A DNA stretch of 64,000 nt, taken from the NCBI GenBank assembly GCA_949128115.1, contig OX421962.1, forward strand, positions 15,017,262 to 15,081,261. The letters are read 5' to 3'. The translations under genes were made by a program, and so were the position numbers. Below the pieces are notes generated by a model. That model did no database searches and had not been told where the DNA came from. It was given only the letters and a program-made list of their open reading frames with translations. How positions within the stretch are numbered: position 1 is the first letter of the stretch; each line of letters begins with the position of its first letter. Of the stretch, positions 34,601 to 45,839 are shown in pieces. This DNA is from Anaspis maculata. Its lineage: Eukaryota; Arthropoda; Insecta; Coleoptera; Scraptiidae.

Positions 34601-34979
34601 GATTAGCGAAAAAACGAACTCACTAATACACTCACTTCCACAATATTCGATCCACTGAAAAAATTGGTCTGTTTTGATGGCCCATGATTTCCAAAAAGGT
34701 TGAAGGATCTTGAAATTTCTTTCACTCTGGGAAGGTCTCTTTTTTGAGAATTTGTTCTAGTTTGGAGATGTGCATAGAGTTAACGAACCAGCCTATCTTA
34801 AAATGAAGTTTGACATCTTGACTGTCCATTTTTTCAATGTTTACCTCAGCTTATTTTCCAAGATTTGATTTCTTTGTGGTTTTGTCATCCTCAAAAGCTC
34901 AAACTTCATATCATAAATCTAACTAATATTGACCATAAAATTTTTGTTTCTTAATTTTTGATAGATTTGTTGATTATTC

Positions 34980-36145
34980 ATAGACACGGAGATGTGAAAG
35001 AATACTTGTTGAAAGGTGCACAAATTGATCAATGAATTTTATTAATTTTTTCTACGACTCAATATTGCGTGTATCTCCTAGAGCTTGAATAACAGCTTCC
35101 ATACGCCGTGGTATACCCTTAAGAAATGCCGCATGGCCCCTTGATCAAGCTCCGCTCGTTCTTGCAAAAGTGCTGGACGCGAGGCTGGGCGTATCTCTGC
35201 CAGGTTTCGGTATGCCGGAATATGGGCTCGGGCTCAGATAACATATCCCAGACTTGTTCAGTAGGGTTCATGTCAGGGCTTCTTGCTGGCCAAATCATGC
35301 GTTGGACGTCAGCTTCGTACAAGAAGTTGTTTAAAATAATAATATTAGCAACGTGCCGACGAGCATTATCGTGCATTAACATGGAATTGTCTCCAAATAA
35401 ATGTGCAGATGGTACAATCAACTATCACTAGGTCTATCCTATCTTATATGCTCAGATCTTCCCACATCATGACAGTACCACTACTATAGCTCAATCTTGA
35501 AGCAATGTTGCATTGAGCAAACCTCTCACCAGCTCTTTTCTACACTCTCTGACGACCATCCGGTGAACGAAGGCAAAGCCTCGATTCGTTTGTGAACAAG
35601 ACTTCCATTCCACGTTGCCTCAATGTCGATGCTGTCTAGAAAATCGAAGACGTGCTACTCAATGAGCTTTTGTCAAATCTGGGCTGTTATCTGGCCTTCT
35701 AGCATTTGAACCACGATTTGAACCGAGCTCCATCAGCCTCCTTCGTACTGTCCATGCGCTCATTGGTACACCCTAACTTCCTACAACTCATTTCTCACCT
35801 CAACTGTAGTGGTGTCCTTGCCACGTAAAACCCTCAGTCTCATGAATTGATCGTCCTGAATATTTGTGCGTCTTCACGTCTCCTCTGTCAGATCCAACTT
35901 TTCTTGTGTGTCTAATCACCCGTTCGACGAAACCGTTTCATAGCTCTTTGGACCTGCTCCTTGTTTGACCTAGAACTCTAGCCATAAAGCCACGTGATAT
36001 TGTGACCGAAGCATGATTTTCAGAAATGATTTTTTGCTCAATTTAAAAAAATTGCAAAAACTACAAGGTGCAATATGATTCGTTGACTTCTTGCAGATCT
36101 CCAAACTTGAACAAAAAATCATGTTTTCATGAATCACTCTGTATA
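34980..36145 (-). pseudogene. Decayed Tc1-like transposase
   Basis: On the minus strand the DDE domain of a Tc1/mariner-type transposase is readable: VLFTNESRLCLRSPDGR (first catalytic Asp replaced by Asn), FAQCNIASRLSYSSGTVMMW, HDNARRHVANI and WPARSPDMNPTEQVWDML. At least one stop and frameshifts separate the parts. The N-terminal helix-turn-helix region (35,650-36,000) is unreadable. Candidate outer ends near 34,975 and 36,140 match poorly. It is an inactive relic. Confidence 0.8.
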
Positions 36146-36185
36146 ACTGATGATAATTATCAGAAACAAAAATAATGGTGCAAGA

Positions 36186-37708
36186 TTATTTCCAACAATA
36201 ATATCACAAGTGCTTGAATTTTCACGATAATTTTGGCTAGGCGATCGCAAGTGCTGATTGTAGCGATAAATGACCTTACCTGACCCGACCTGACCCGACC
36301 CGACCCGACCTGACGTGACCTGACCCGACTTGACCTGATGATTATTGCAAAAAAAAGTTCGAAGTGACAGTTGTCAGATTTTGTTGTTTACAATTTACGT
36401 CCATTTTATTCGGTTGCCATTGACAGTGAGATTCAGAGAAGTGAATATTATCCTTGTAGGTCTAATAATCAAGGATGTTGTAAGTAATAATCAACAGTAA
36501 TATCACAAGTGCTTAGATTTTCACGATAATTTTGGCCAGGCGATCGCGAATGCTGGCTGTAGCGATAAATGACCTTACCTGACCTGACCTGACTTGACCT
36601 GATGATTATTGCAAAAAAAAGTCCGAAGTGACAGCTGTCAGATTTTGTTGTTTACAATTCACGTCTATTTTATTCGGTTGCCATTGACAGTGAGATTTAG
36701 AGAAGTGAATATTATCCTTGTAGGTCTAATAATCAAGAACGTTGTAAGTACAAATCAACAGTGATATCACAAGTACTTAGATTTTCACGAAAATTGTGGA
36801 CAGACCATGGCGAGTGCTGGTTGTAACGGGCATTTATCTAGGAACAACCAGCCCGAGGAAAACGCCTGGCCAAAATTATCTGAAAAAATCTCGAGCACGA
36901 GTGATATTTTGGTGATTATCACAAAAAAGAAGTCCGAAGTGACAGCTGTCGGATTTTGTTGTTTACATCCATTTTATTCCGTTGCTATTGACAGTGAGAT
37001 TTAGATAAGTGAATATTATTCTTGTAGGTCTATGGTCTATGAATCAAGGGCGTTGTGTGTAATAATCAACAGTCATATCACAAGTACTTAGATTTTCACG
37101 ATAATTTTGGACAGGCCATCGCGAGTGCTGGTTGTAACGGGCATTTATCTAGAGACAACCAGCCCGAGGGAAACGCCTGGCCAAAATTATCTGGAAAAAT
37201 CTTGAGCACGAGTGACATTTTGGTAATTATTACAAAAACGAAGTCCGAAGTGACAGCTGTCAGATTTTGTTGTTTACATCCATTTTATCCAGCTATTTGC
37301 TACTGACAGTGAGATTTAGATAAGTGAATATTATCCTTGTAGGTCTATCAATCAAGGGCGTTGTGTGTAATAATCAACAGTAATATCACAAGTGCTTAGA
37401 TTTTCACGATAATTTTGGTCAGGCGATTGCGAGTGCTGATTGTAGCGATAAATGCCCGACTCCGTAGGAGGAGGGCATTTGTCCAGGGACAATCAGCCCG
37501 AGGGAAACGCCTGGCCAAAATTATCTGGGAAAATCTCGAGCACGAGTGATATTTTGAAGATTATTACATAAAAGAAGTCCGAAGTGACAGCTGTCAGATT
37601 TTGTTGTTTACATGAATTTTATTCCGTTGCTATTGACAGTGGGATTTAGATGAGTGATTATTATCCTTGTAGGTCTAATAATCAAGGGCGTTGTATGTAA
37701 TAATCAAA
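36186..37708 (+). repeat. Five tandem ~300-bp units with an internal hairpin
   Basis: Unit starts (TATCACAAGT) lie at about 36205, 36503, 36767, 37078 and 37386. Each unit runs TTTTCACGATAATTTTGG, a hairpin or replacement, GTCCGAAGTGACAGCTGTCA, TTTTGTTGTTTAC, ATTATCCTTGTAGGTCTA and ATCAAGGGCGTTG. In the last three units the two halves GATAATTTTGG and CGCCTGGCCAAAATTATC form a stem. In the first two the second half is replaced by TGACC pentamers (36,277-36,336; 36,573-36,601). It is non-coding. Confidence 0.8.
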
Positions 37709-37764
37709 AATATAACCTTTCCAAAAGTGACAGGAATTTCAAAATCCATCAATTCTTTTAGAAA

Positions 37765-38270
37765 TTATGGGCCATCAAAATGGATCAATTTTTCCAGTGG
37801 ATCAAATTGACCGTTTGGAAGATATACGAGATTTAGCCACAGAGAAGCTGCGGAAAAAGAAACACGAGGGAAAAAAAAAACGCTTCCAATTATAACATTC
37901 ACTACTTCTGTATGGCGAGGCTTGAAAATATATAGATTCCCAAAATTAACGTTGAAGATATTGCAAATGTGACAACAGGTTTTGGAAAAGTACATTATTT
38001 TCTGTGTACGAATTATTGTTTGGTAGCAATCAGCAATCTTGCTAATAAGCACGTTGCTGTGGCGGCAACCAATGAAAATACCTATTGCGATGATCACTTC
38101 CGACTTCCAAGGCAACTTCTTTGTTAGCAAGACTTCTAGCAAAGAATTTGCAAACAGGAATACGAATGATGGAGGGAGAAAACCTAGGGACTTTGTGGAA
38201 AACTTGCCTGTCACTAGTATCACTGTGAGTGTCACTCACCTGTCAGCCTGTCAAGGTACAACACAAAATA
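37765..38270 (+). other. Unassigned segment, possibly a broken THAP-like fragment
   Basis: On the plus strand short pieces in different frames read KIYRFPKLTLKIL (~37,925) and TNENTYCDDHFRL (~38,065), reminiscent of the FxFP and C-x2-HF parts of THAP zinc fingers. The expected N-terminal C-x-C and the continuity are missing. A 156-aa minus-strand ORF covers the same DNA without recognisable features. Low confidence either way. Confidence 0.2.
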
Positions 38271-38649
38271 ACTTCTATTACCTTCAAGGTTGAAACTAAA
38301 AGTCTCCAGAAGATTCTTTAACATCACGCCAATCAAGAAGAGTGCTGTGTTCATTTTCGCCTCGATTTTCGCTAATCTTGATTTTCATTGGTCAATCGCA
38401 AAGATCAGATCGCAAGAATTGGATATTGGCCAGTTTCTTAAAATCTTTTAAATCGTTGCGATTGCGTCTTGCGCTCAAAATCGAGTTATAAAAGTATCAA
38501 AGGATTTTTTCAATTTTTGTCAAAATTGCCATTGAAATTGCGACTAAAATTAAAATCGAGTTTTAAATTGCGCTTGAATGTCGAGTTTCTGCGACTTGAT
38601 TTCGTTTGCCTTCTTGTTGTTGAAGATTTACAATACGAGATTTCGGCGG

Positions 38650-38718
38650 TACCTGACTTGTCCTGATCTGACTTGTCCTGACCTGACCTGACCGGACCTG
38701 ACCTGACCCGACCTGACC
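38650..38718. repeat. TGACC/TGTCC pentamer run
   Basis: Roughly thirteen pentamers of the TGACC family, the same motif as at 14-17 kb, 36.3 kb and 56.7-57.0 kb. Confidence 0.8.
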
Positions 38719-41689
38719 ATGAACACGCTCCTTCGTCCTCACTGAACCTTGTTCTTCGTCTTCAAGCTTTTCGCCACAATGCATTCGAGGAAATTAGTCT
38801 CACGCATTTGATGCCGTGTATAATAGGCATTCAGAAGAGAACATCCCCTCTTCTGGAGGTTCTTTTCAACAATAGATTTGGTTCCACAATAAATCCCAAG
38901 CCAGTCAGACCCGATGGGAATCCAGGAAAACAACTTTCAATATTATTTGCATGATTTCCATTGACTCTGACTTCTCCAGTGTTTTTGATAGAACAAGCTC
39001 AAGGCCTGATGTCTCTTGTTCTCACAATGTTCCAGGTATGCCAGCAGTATTCTTCGTATAACTGGGAATTCCAAAATATATGCCAGACTGAGATATGCCC
39101 ACAAAACTGACAATAACTTCGTAACGACGTGCACCAACAACAGAAAGCACCACAGAATACACCAAAATACCAACCTCTGCGACAGTTTTCTCTTCAGACT
39201 GATTTCAAGATGGAAGATTAGCAAAACGAGGAAGAGAAATTGGAGCAGCGAACAAGAGGACGAGCAGATATGCACAGGAAGGAACGTTCTCAACACTGCA
39301 TTCTCGGTTCAAGGCCCGCTGAATAATAGATAGAACATTACGAGATATTATAAACAAAGAGATTGATGAATCGTTTGAAAATCGATTCGATCATGTATCG
39401 TGATTTCCGGCAGAAATGTTCATGAAATCGGCTTTCGACATCCGCCAGGGATCCTGCTCATCGATGTCGTAGAAGTGCGTGCTTAAAAGAAAGCTGTAAT
39501 TGATCAACTCTGCTCTGGGATGGCTTTCCGTGTCCTTGAACATAGAAAATCTCACCAAAACAAATAAAATAGCTGTCGCATGAACAATAACCATTGATTT
39601 ATTACCCTAATCAAGGCTTTTATGAAAGGATAATAAATTATTGGATAATTTTCTTCTTATTATCATAGCCCGTATAAGATACAAATGGGTACTTTAATTG
39701 AATTATATTGATTGGCAGTCTTGTAATTTTCTCCGTGTCAGTTCCTCGCGGTTAGTTCAGAACAATTTGGAAATTTCACTGTCTCGAAGCTTAATAATAG
39801 CGCAAATTGTCACCATACCTATGCCGCAGTTCTAATTATAATTTTGCTCGTATGCGTATGCATTAGCATTTATACTTAGGTACCTCCTGGTATAAGTTCT
39901 GTAATAGCTCTGTTGATGTTTTGAAACTTTTGTATTCCGAAACACAGCTACCTACTTCGGACAATTTTTCTCCCTGCCTTTCTCATTATTCTACGTCAAT
40001 TTTTCAGTAAAATCCACAACAATTTTTCATGATAATGCTCAACCTCCAAGGCTGCTTCCACTCGACGCGTTTGATAAATCGGTATGGACGATTCTCATTA
40101 TCGGCTTTCGTGCAATAAATTTCAAACCGAGCTACAAACTTTCAACACTAATTTCGAGTTATTGATTCACGCCTCTCGTCTGCTTCAAAATGCGTTAAAT
40201 TACTACGTTTCGAGCTCTTTGTTTCGTCATTTGAAATATTATATCGTGGAAAATTCGGAAAAAAAAGAACCGTAAACCAGTCTATTTATTTATTGACCTT
40301 TGTAAACGTACCTAATAAAAAGCTTTTAAAACTCGCTTTGAAGTTTGAGCGTTACACTAAATGAATCTGTTAGAAGATAGAATAACGTGGCCTTAGAATG
40401 CAAAGAAATATACCTACTCAAAAATATATCACAGAAAATTTAAAAAAGATTTGTATCGTGTGACTATAGGTCGTAGGTATGATCAAAAGAACTTATTTAC
40501 ATGATTTCAATTCGATAGCAAAGTCCGTGGGACACGAGCCAGGAATAGCGCGATTTTCACCTTGATGGCACTCCCCAAGTTTCACTAGATCGGTATTTTT
40601 TGACATCCACTCAATTTTCTTGAGGTCGCATTCATCAATTTCAGTAGTAATTTTCATAAATGAAAACGCCTTCCACATTGAATATGCTATTTCTGCTCGT
40701 ATTTCTGTCTATTTTTACCTTTTACTTAATTGCTCAGCAAGTATCTACTTAGTTTTTTCTTTGTAGTCACTAAGAATAATAATAATAATAATAATAATAT
40801 ATTTATTGATTCATAGAAATGATCTTACAAAATCATATAGAACAAGTCAGCTTTCTATAGAAGAAAGCAGCTTCAGGGTCTTGACTGATTCTTAAAGGAC
40901 ATTCATATTTTCCCACAATAGTTCTAAAGCTAAAAACGAAAGGACTCTCTACTGTTGAGACTAAAATTATTGAAACAAAAACGAAATGATAAGGCGTTTG
41001 TTTGAAATCTTAGTTGCCTATACCAATTAAGATCATTAGTGGAATCGGGATTAATGAAACAAATAGATAATTCCAAAAAATTATGACTGACATGTTCACT
41101 AAGTCACTTTATCCAGTGAAGAGCTGAAAGAAGTTGTAGGAAGAGTAGTGAACGACACCTAACAGTGCAGATTCAGCGAAATACGTTCTGTTCATAATTG
41201 TAATTATCACAATAGCCATCAAATTGATCAAGATCGAGCTGAAGATAATAAACAATAGAAACATAATATGTTTGTATATTAGTATAGACATAGTATATTA
41301 TATAGGACATAGTATATTTGCCATATTATGGCAAATATACTAAATCCTAATCTTACGAATGTGGATATGGGATGGGAACTCAGGGACATTAAATTGTCTT
41401 TGAAAATGGAGCAATAAAACTTTCACAATGAAGGATTTAACAAAGATAAAAGAAAATACTGTTGAATTCCCTACAAGGTACTTAAAAAGTATTTCAACCG
41501 AAGATAGTAGCTGTAAGAACTAATCCCTTCACTAGCCCAACATTTCAGGGGATATAGAGAATGTAGATGTGGCCACCACAGAGACTGAAAATGGAGATTA
41601 TGTGATGCGGTAACGCCATAATAAATATGAAACTTCAAAAGGATTTTTAGGAATTATCTCAATAAAGTGTCTTCGATAAGATGCCATTG
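38719..41689. other. Region with unassigned ORFs and no confirmed gene
   Basis: The plus strand at 38,719-38,950 stays open through HAPSSSLNLVLRLQAFRHNA and LLEVLFNNRFGSTINPKPVR but then meets stops. Overlapping ORFs of 105 aa (+) and 117 aa (-) at 38,943-39,333 show no motif. An (AAT)n microsatellite lies at ~40,771-40,800. Confidence 0.35.
40493..40678 (-). other. Possible small exon, cysteine-containing, 61 aa
   Basis: ATG-led on the minus strand. The peptide MWKAFSFMKITTEIDECDLK continues to LGECHQGENRAIPGSCPTDF and KSC. Four spaced cysteines and balanced composition look more protein-like than the neighbouring ORFs. AAATCAT|GTAAATAAG at its end could be a donor. A second plausible minus-strand piece at 39,594-39,391 (STHFYDIDEQDPWRMSKADF) might belong to the same gene. 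No family assigned. Confidence 0.25.
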
Positions 41690-42060
41690 ACATAATAATA
41701 TTGCTTGCTGTTTTAGTATATGCTAGAGTTGTTAATACTCACTACTTAGTGATCAGCATCAGAGGATGCGATAGTTGTCATTTTCATTCTATTATCTTGA
41801 GTACCACCGCGCTTGGGCATCATTTTTTTCAGCGGCCACCACTACCTAACAGCATTAGCGAAGAGCCACCAATCAGTGAATACGATTATCGTTACGTAAT
41901 CTCTAACATTTTCACTTGCGCGCACATCATACGCGATGTCATGGTGACAACTGTCACATTATATATAAACATGTCCTCTCTGGCTGTAAATGACTATTTT
42001 GCTCACATCTTGAATCTCAAAAAAGCGAGCATAAGGCGGTACAGTTGAGAAGGTACAGTT
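41690..42060. repeat. Leader of block 1 (homologous to 60,050-60,240)
   Basis: TTGCTTGCTGTTTTAGTA, CTAGAGTTGT(T/C)A, ACTCAC, GTGATC(A/G)GCATCAGA, CACCGC(C/G)GCGCTTG and CCACTACCTAACAGCAT occur in the same order and spacing in the leader at 60,050-60,215. Here only one ACTACCTAACAGCAT is present and no tRNA-like segment follows. Confidence 0.65.
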
Positions 42061-42299
42061 GAAAACCCATTCTCAATCTGCTCACAATAGTTCTAGCTCC
42101 ATTTAATTCGAGCAGATACTTTTTAGGCTACAAAGGTTTCAAATTTTGCCGAAATTGATTTGGTAAAATTCATAGCTCAGTAACAAACGAGGTAACAAAT
42201 CATTTGATGTTAACGAAATAAACGTAGCTGGGACGAGCACAAAAAGATCTTTTCTGCGATACCATATTTCATACCCTTACGTTGAATTCGAATTTTTGA

Positions 42300-42341
42300 A
42301 CACTCAGGTGCTATGTGCCCTGTTGCGTGACGCCTGTTACA
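42300..42341 (-). pseudogene. Zinc-knuckle unit 1 (CNRRHATGHIAPEC)
   Basis: On the minus strand VLQCNRRHATGHIAPEC has the C-x2-C-x4-H-x4-C spacing, but the second Cys is Arg. It is the first of a ~500-bp periodic series. Confidence 0.55.
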
Positions 42342-42806
42342 CTGCAAAACGGTTTTTTCTTAATATTAGTGTTATAGATAAAGATAGTGATGTGTTTCTT
42401 TCGCTGGATCTGAAAGCTCTGCTAAGGAGCTATATTCAAGTTTTGAGATTTGTCTATTCAAGATCAGCTTCATTATTTTTTTTATATAATAAAGCGCTTT
42501 TAGCGTAACCTGTTCGGCCGGAAACGGTATCTTTCCTAGTGATACAAACGCGAGACAAAAAAGCATGGTTATGAGCAGTCCAACTCAGAAGCCTTATTCA
42601 ATCCATCCACTACGCGGTTTTCATTTATTTGAAATCGAAAAAATACTTTCCAATTCAAAGCGCTTGCAAATTTTTCCAAAATAATTTTCAAAAACTCATA
42701 GCTTGGAAGAAGATAATTTGATTCAAATAACACAAACTCAGGTGAAACGAGAGCAGGAAGAGCGGTGCTAAACTCCACATGCTCACGTTGATTTTTTTTA
42801 TTCCCA

Positions 42807-42848
42807 ACACTCAGCTGCTATGTGCCGGGTTACATTACATTTGTAGCA
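42807..42848 (-). pseudogene. Zinc-knuckle unit 2 (CYKCNVTRHIAAEC)
   Basis: A complete C-x2-C-x4-H-x4-C knuckle preceded by Leu-Glu, 507 bp from unit 1. The upstream frame is broken by stops. Confidence 0.65.
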
Positions 42849-42981
42849 CTCGAGGTAGGAGGTAGGTTTTTTTCACATTTTTTTATTCGAAATAGGAACG
42901 TGATTCTTCCGCTGGATTTGAATGATATTGGGAAGCTGTACTAATGTTTTGTGTTTTTGCTTCTCAAGATTAGCTTTTATA

Positions 42982-44050
42982 CCGGGTGATCATTTTAAAA
43001 CTATCCACCTGCAATAACTCCCGATTCCTAGTCAATATTTCTTCGAGCTAAAACAGGTCGATTTTTATATTGAGGAGGACATCTAAAACATACATTTGCA
43101 AATTTTTATCCTCAGCCCCCTCGCCCCCAGCTATCCCAAAAATGAAATTTCAAATGACACTACCTACCTTGCGATACATCAAATTGAAGAAAATTGAATT
43201 CTCTTTTAGAAAAAAATATTTTCAAAAATTTGAACTCTATATCCTTTCTCCCTAAAAATCCTCTGAGTGTCCCTTTCAATATTCTGGACCCCTCAATTCT
43301 CTTCAGTTTAGTCAGCATCATCCTAAATAGCTTCAGAAAAAAAAAATCGGTGGAAAAAGTGCCACCCAAGTTGCTCTCCTCCACCTCAACTTCAAAATTT
43401 AACAAAATGCCACCTACTTTGTGATACATCAAATTAAAGGAAATCAAATTCTCTTCCTAAAAACAATTTTTCTGGAATTTTTAACCCTTTCCCCATTCAA
43501 CTGGACGTTTGGAGTATTTTAGTAGGAAAACAAGGGTTTTAAAAATTTCCAAAAAATTGTGTTCGGAGAGAAAATTCAATTCCCTTTAATTTGATGTATC
43601 ACAGAGTAGGTATTGTCATTTTAGATTTTCAAGGTGAGGAGGGGAGAGCGAAGGGGTGAATTTGGGTGGCACTTTTTCCATAGAAAATTTTCTCTTTAGA
43701 TGCTGTGCAGAATGACGTTGACTGCATTGAAGAGAACTGAGAGGTCAAGAATATTTAATTGGACACTCAGAGAATTAAGGGGGGAAGAGAGGTGGGGTTT
43801 AAAATTATAGAAATATTTTTTCAGAAGAAGAATTAAACTCTGTTGAATTTAATGTATCGCAAAATAGGTAGTGTCATTTGAAATTTTAAAGTTGAGGTAG
43901 GTGGGGGCGAGGGGGCTAAACATAGAAAATCGCTAATGTTTGTATTAGATGTGACCCTCGATATAAAAAATCGACCTGTTTTTGCTCGAAGATATTTTCA
44001 CTAGGAATCGGGAGTTATTGCAGGTGGATAGTTTTCAAATGATCACCCGG
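42982..44050. mobile_element. 1.07-kb foldback TIR element inserted in the knuckle array (TA TSD)
   Basis: CCGGGTGATCATTTTAAAAC and its inverted partner ending AAATGATCACCCGG bound the element; TA flanks at 42980-42981 and 44051-44052. TATCCACCTGCAATAACTCC and CGATTCCTAGT recur inverted, and GATACATCAAATT-type segments repeat inside. Removing it restores the ~500-bp periodicity of the surrounding array. Confidence 0.78.
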
Positions 44051-44346
44051 TATAATTGTCAGGAAGGCATTATCTCGGGCATTATTGTTAGCGAGACAAC
44101 TGACAAGCATGATCCAATCTGTTTCCAACGATGTTTTTTCATTCAAATCGGATCTTTTAAGACGATTACGATATTATTACTGATACCAAATCACGAAATC
44201 GTGAAATTTTACGATATTTATTTCTTGAAAATTAGTAGTCTGAAAATCGATCATTTGATTTGAATAAAATAGGCGAACGTAGGTGTAACAAGACAATATA
44301 TTCGCTGATACCAAATCCATTACCGTTAAATTTGATCAGCTTTATT

Positions 44347-44388
44347 TTAATCAGGCGCAATGTACCCTATCATGTCACACTTGTAGCA
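44347..44388 (-). pseudogene. Zinc-knuckle unit 3 (CYKCDMIGYIAPD, last Cys lost)
   Basis: On the minus strand VAYKIVLQCYKCDMIGY continues to IAPD. His is replaced by Tyr and the final Cys codon is a stop. Upstream FFQNNEVAYKIV matches the same segment in unit 8. Confidence 0.6.
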
Positions 44389-44892
44389 TTGCAACACAAT
44401 TTTATACGCAACTTCGTTGTTTTGGAAGAACATGATTCTTGAGCTGGATTCTCGGCTGGATTTGAAAACTGTTGGAAGCTCTATTTGATAATTTGAAGAT
44501 TTTGCTATGTAAGATGTACTTGGGGATGTGCTTCATTCAGTTTAAATAATTTTTTTTATATCAAGTGTGTTTCAGCCAGCGCGTCTCGTGTTACCCGAAA
44601 CGGCGTTTTTATTTGAAATATACTATCAAAAGTGCATAGTGATAGACAGTACAGTTGAGAGAGCTCAATTCTCGTCTCCATCAATTTGTTCAAACTTTTT
44701 GATTCGTTCAAACTGAACTGATACTTTTCGAATTAACGACTTTTTCAAATTTTACAAAATTAATTTTTGAAAAAGCTCACTTCGGGAACAAATATTTCGA
44801 TTCGAATGAACCAAATTTGGGTGAAACGAGGACGAAAAGAGTTTTTTGACGATACCATACCCAACATTCTCACCTCGGATGTATTTTTTTCT

Positions 44893-44934
44893 ACACTTAG
44901 CCGCCATGTGCCCCGTTACAGCACGTTTGTAACA
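44893..44934 (-). pseudogene. Zinc-knuckle unit 4 (CYKRAVTGHMAAKC)
   Basis: The second Cys is Arg. The conserved preceding segment EVTHKIVL is present but one frame off, showing a small indel between them. Confidence 0.6.
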
Positions 44935-45366
44935 CTCAAAACGATTTTGTGCGTAACTTCTTTATTTTGAAAAATTGGAACGTGCTTCTTTCTCTGGAAT
45001 TGAATCTCAATCACGAGTTGAGTTCGCGCGTTTCTAGCTTTATTTTGGCGCATTCTGATCAACCGCAAGCGGCAGTTAGCTTTTAATAATAATAATAATA
45101 ATATATAGGTCAGAAAGGCATGGTTATAGAGGTACGGTTGAAAAGCTTTGTTCGGCTCGCGTTTCATAGTTTCTGTTACATTCAAATCGTATAAATAATT
45201 TCCAGTCCACAACGTTTTCAAGTTGTGGCAAGTTTTTTTATCGGAAATTGATAGTTCGAGAACGAACCTTTTGACTTGAACAAAGCGATCGTAGGTGGAA
45301 GAAGAACACAAGAAGCTTTCCAGTGGTACCAAAGTCAATACTCTTACGTGAAGTCTGAATATGTCA

Positions 45367-45408
45367 ACAATCAGCCGCAATTTGCCCCGGTACGTCACAT
45401 GTGTAGCA
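45367..45408 (-). pseudogene. Zinc-knuckle unit 5 (CYTCDVPGQIAADC)
   Basis: All three Cys remain but His is Gln. It is preceded by VTNGTGLR at the position of the EVTYKIVLR segment. Confidence 0.6.
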
Positions 45409-45839
45409 CCGCAAACCAGTTCCGTTTGTAACTATACACAAATTATTTCCCAAATTGCCTGGAAAAATCTGAAGTTGATTTTTAGTACTGAAGCTCGTAT
45501 GAGAGTATATTACATTCTCGAAATTATTCATTATAAGTACTGTTGACAATAGACGCTCGCCTCCTAACTGCAAAAAGAGTCACCAAAGAAAAGCCATTGG
45601 GCCTTTTGAATAAAGATCAAGCAATTGCTTTTGCTTGATTTTTGTTCCTAGAAAATTCTCAAAAAACTCAGAAACTTCAAGGAACTAATTAATTTAGGTT
45701 TCAATGAGCATTTGAGTTACTGATTAAAATAATAACATTGGTTTAAAATCTCATTTCCAAATGTTTTTCCGTTTTTTGCTGGTGGATTTTAAGCAAAAGC
45801 AATTGCTTAATCTTTATTCATAAGACCCATTATGTCAAA

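Noticed and set aside
37765..38235. 156-aa minus-strand hydrophobic ORF
   Set aside because: Length alone is not convincing; composition follows AT-rich complement and no signal or domain was recognised.
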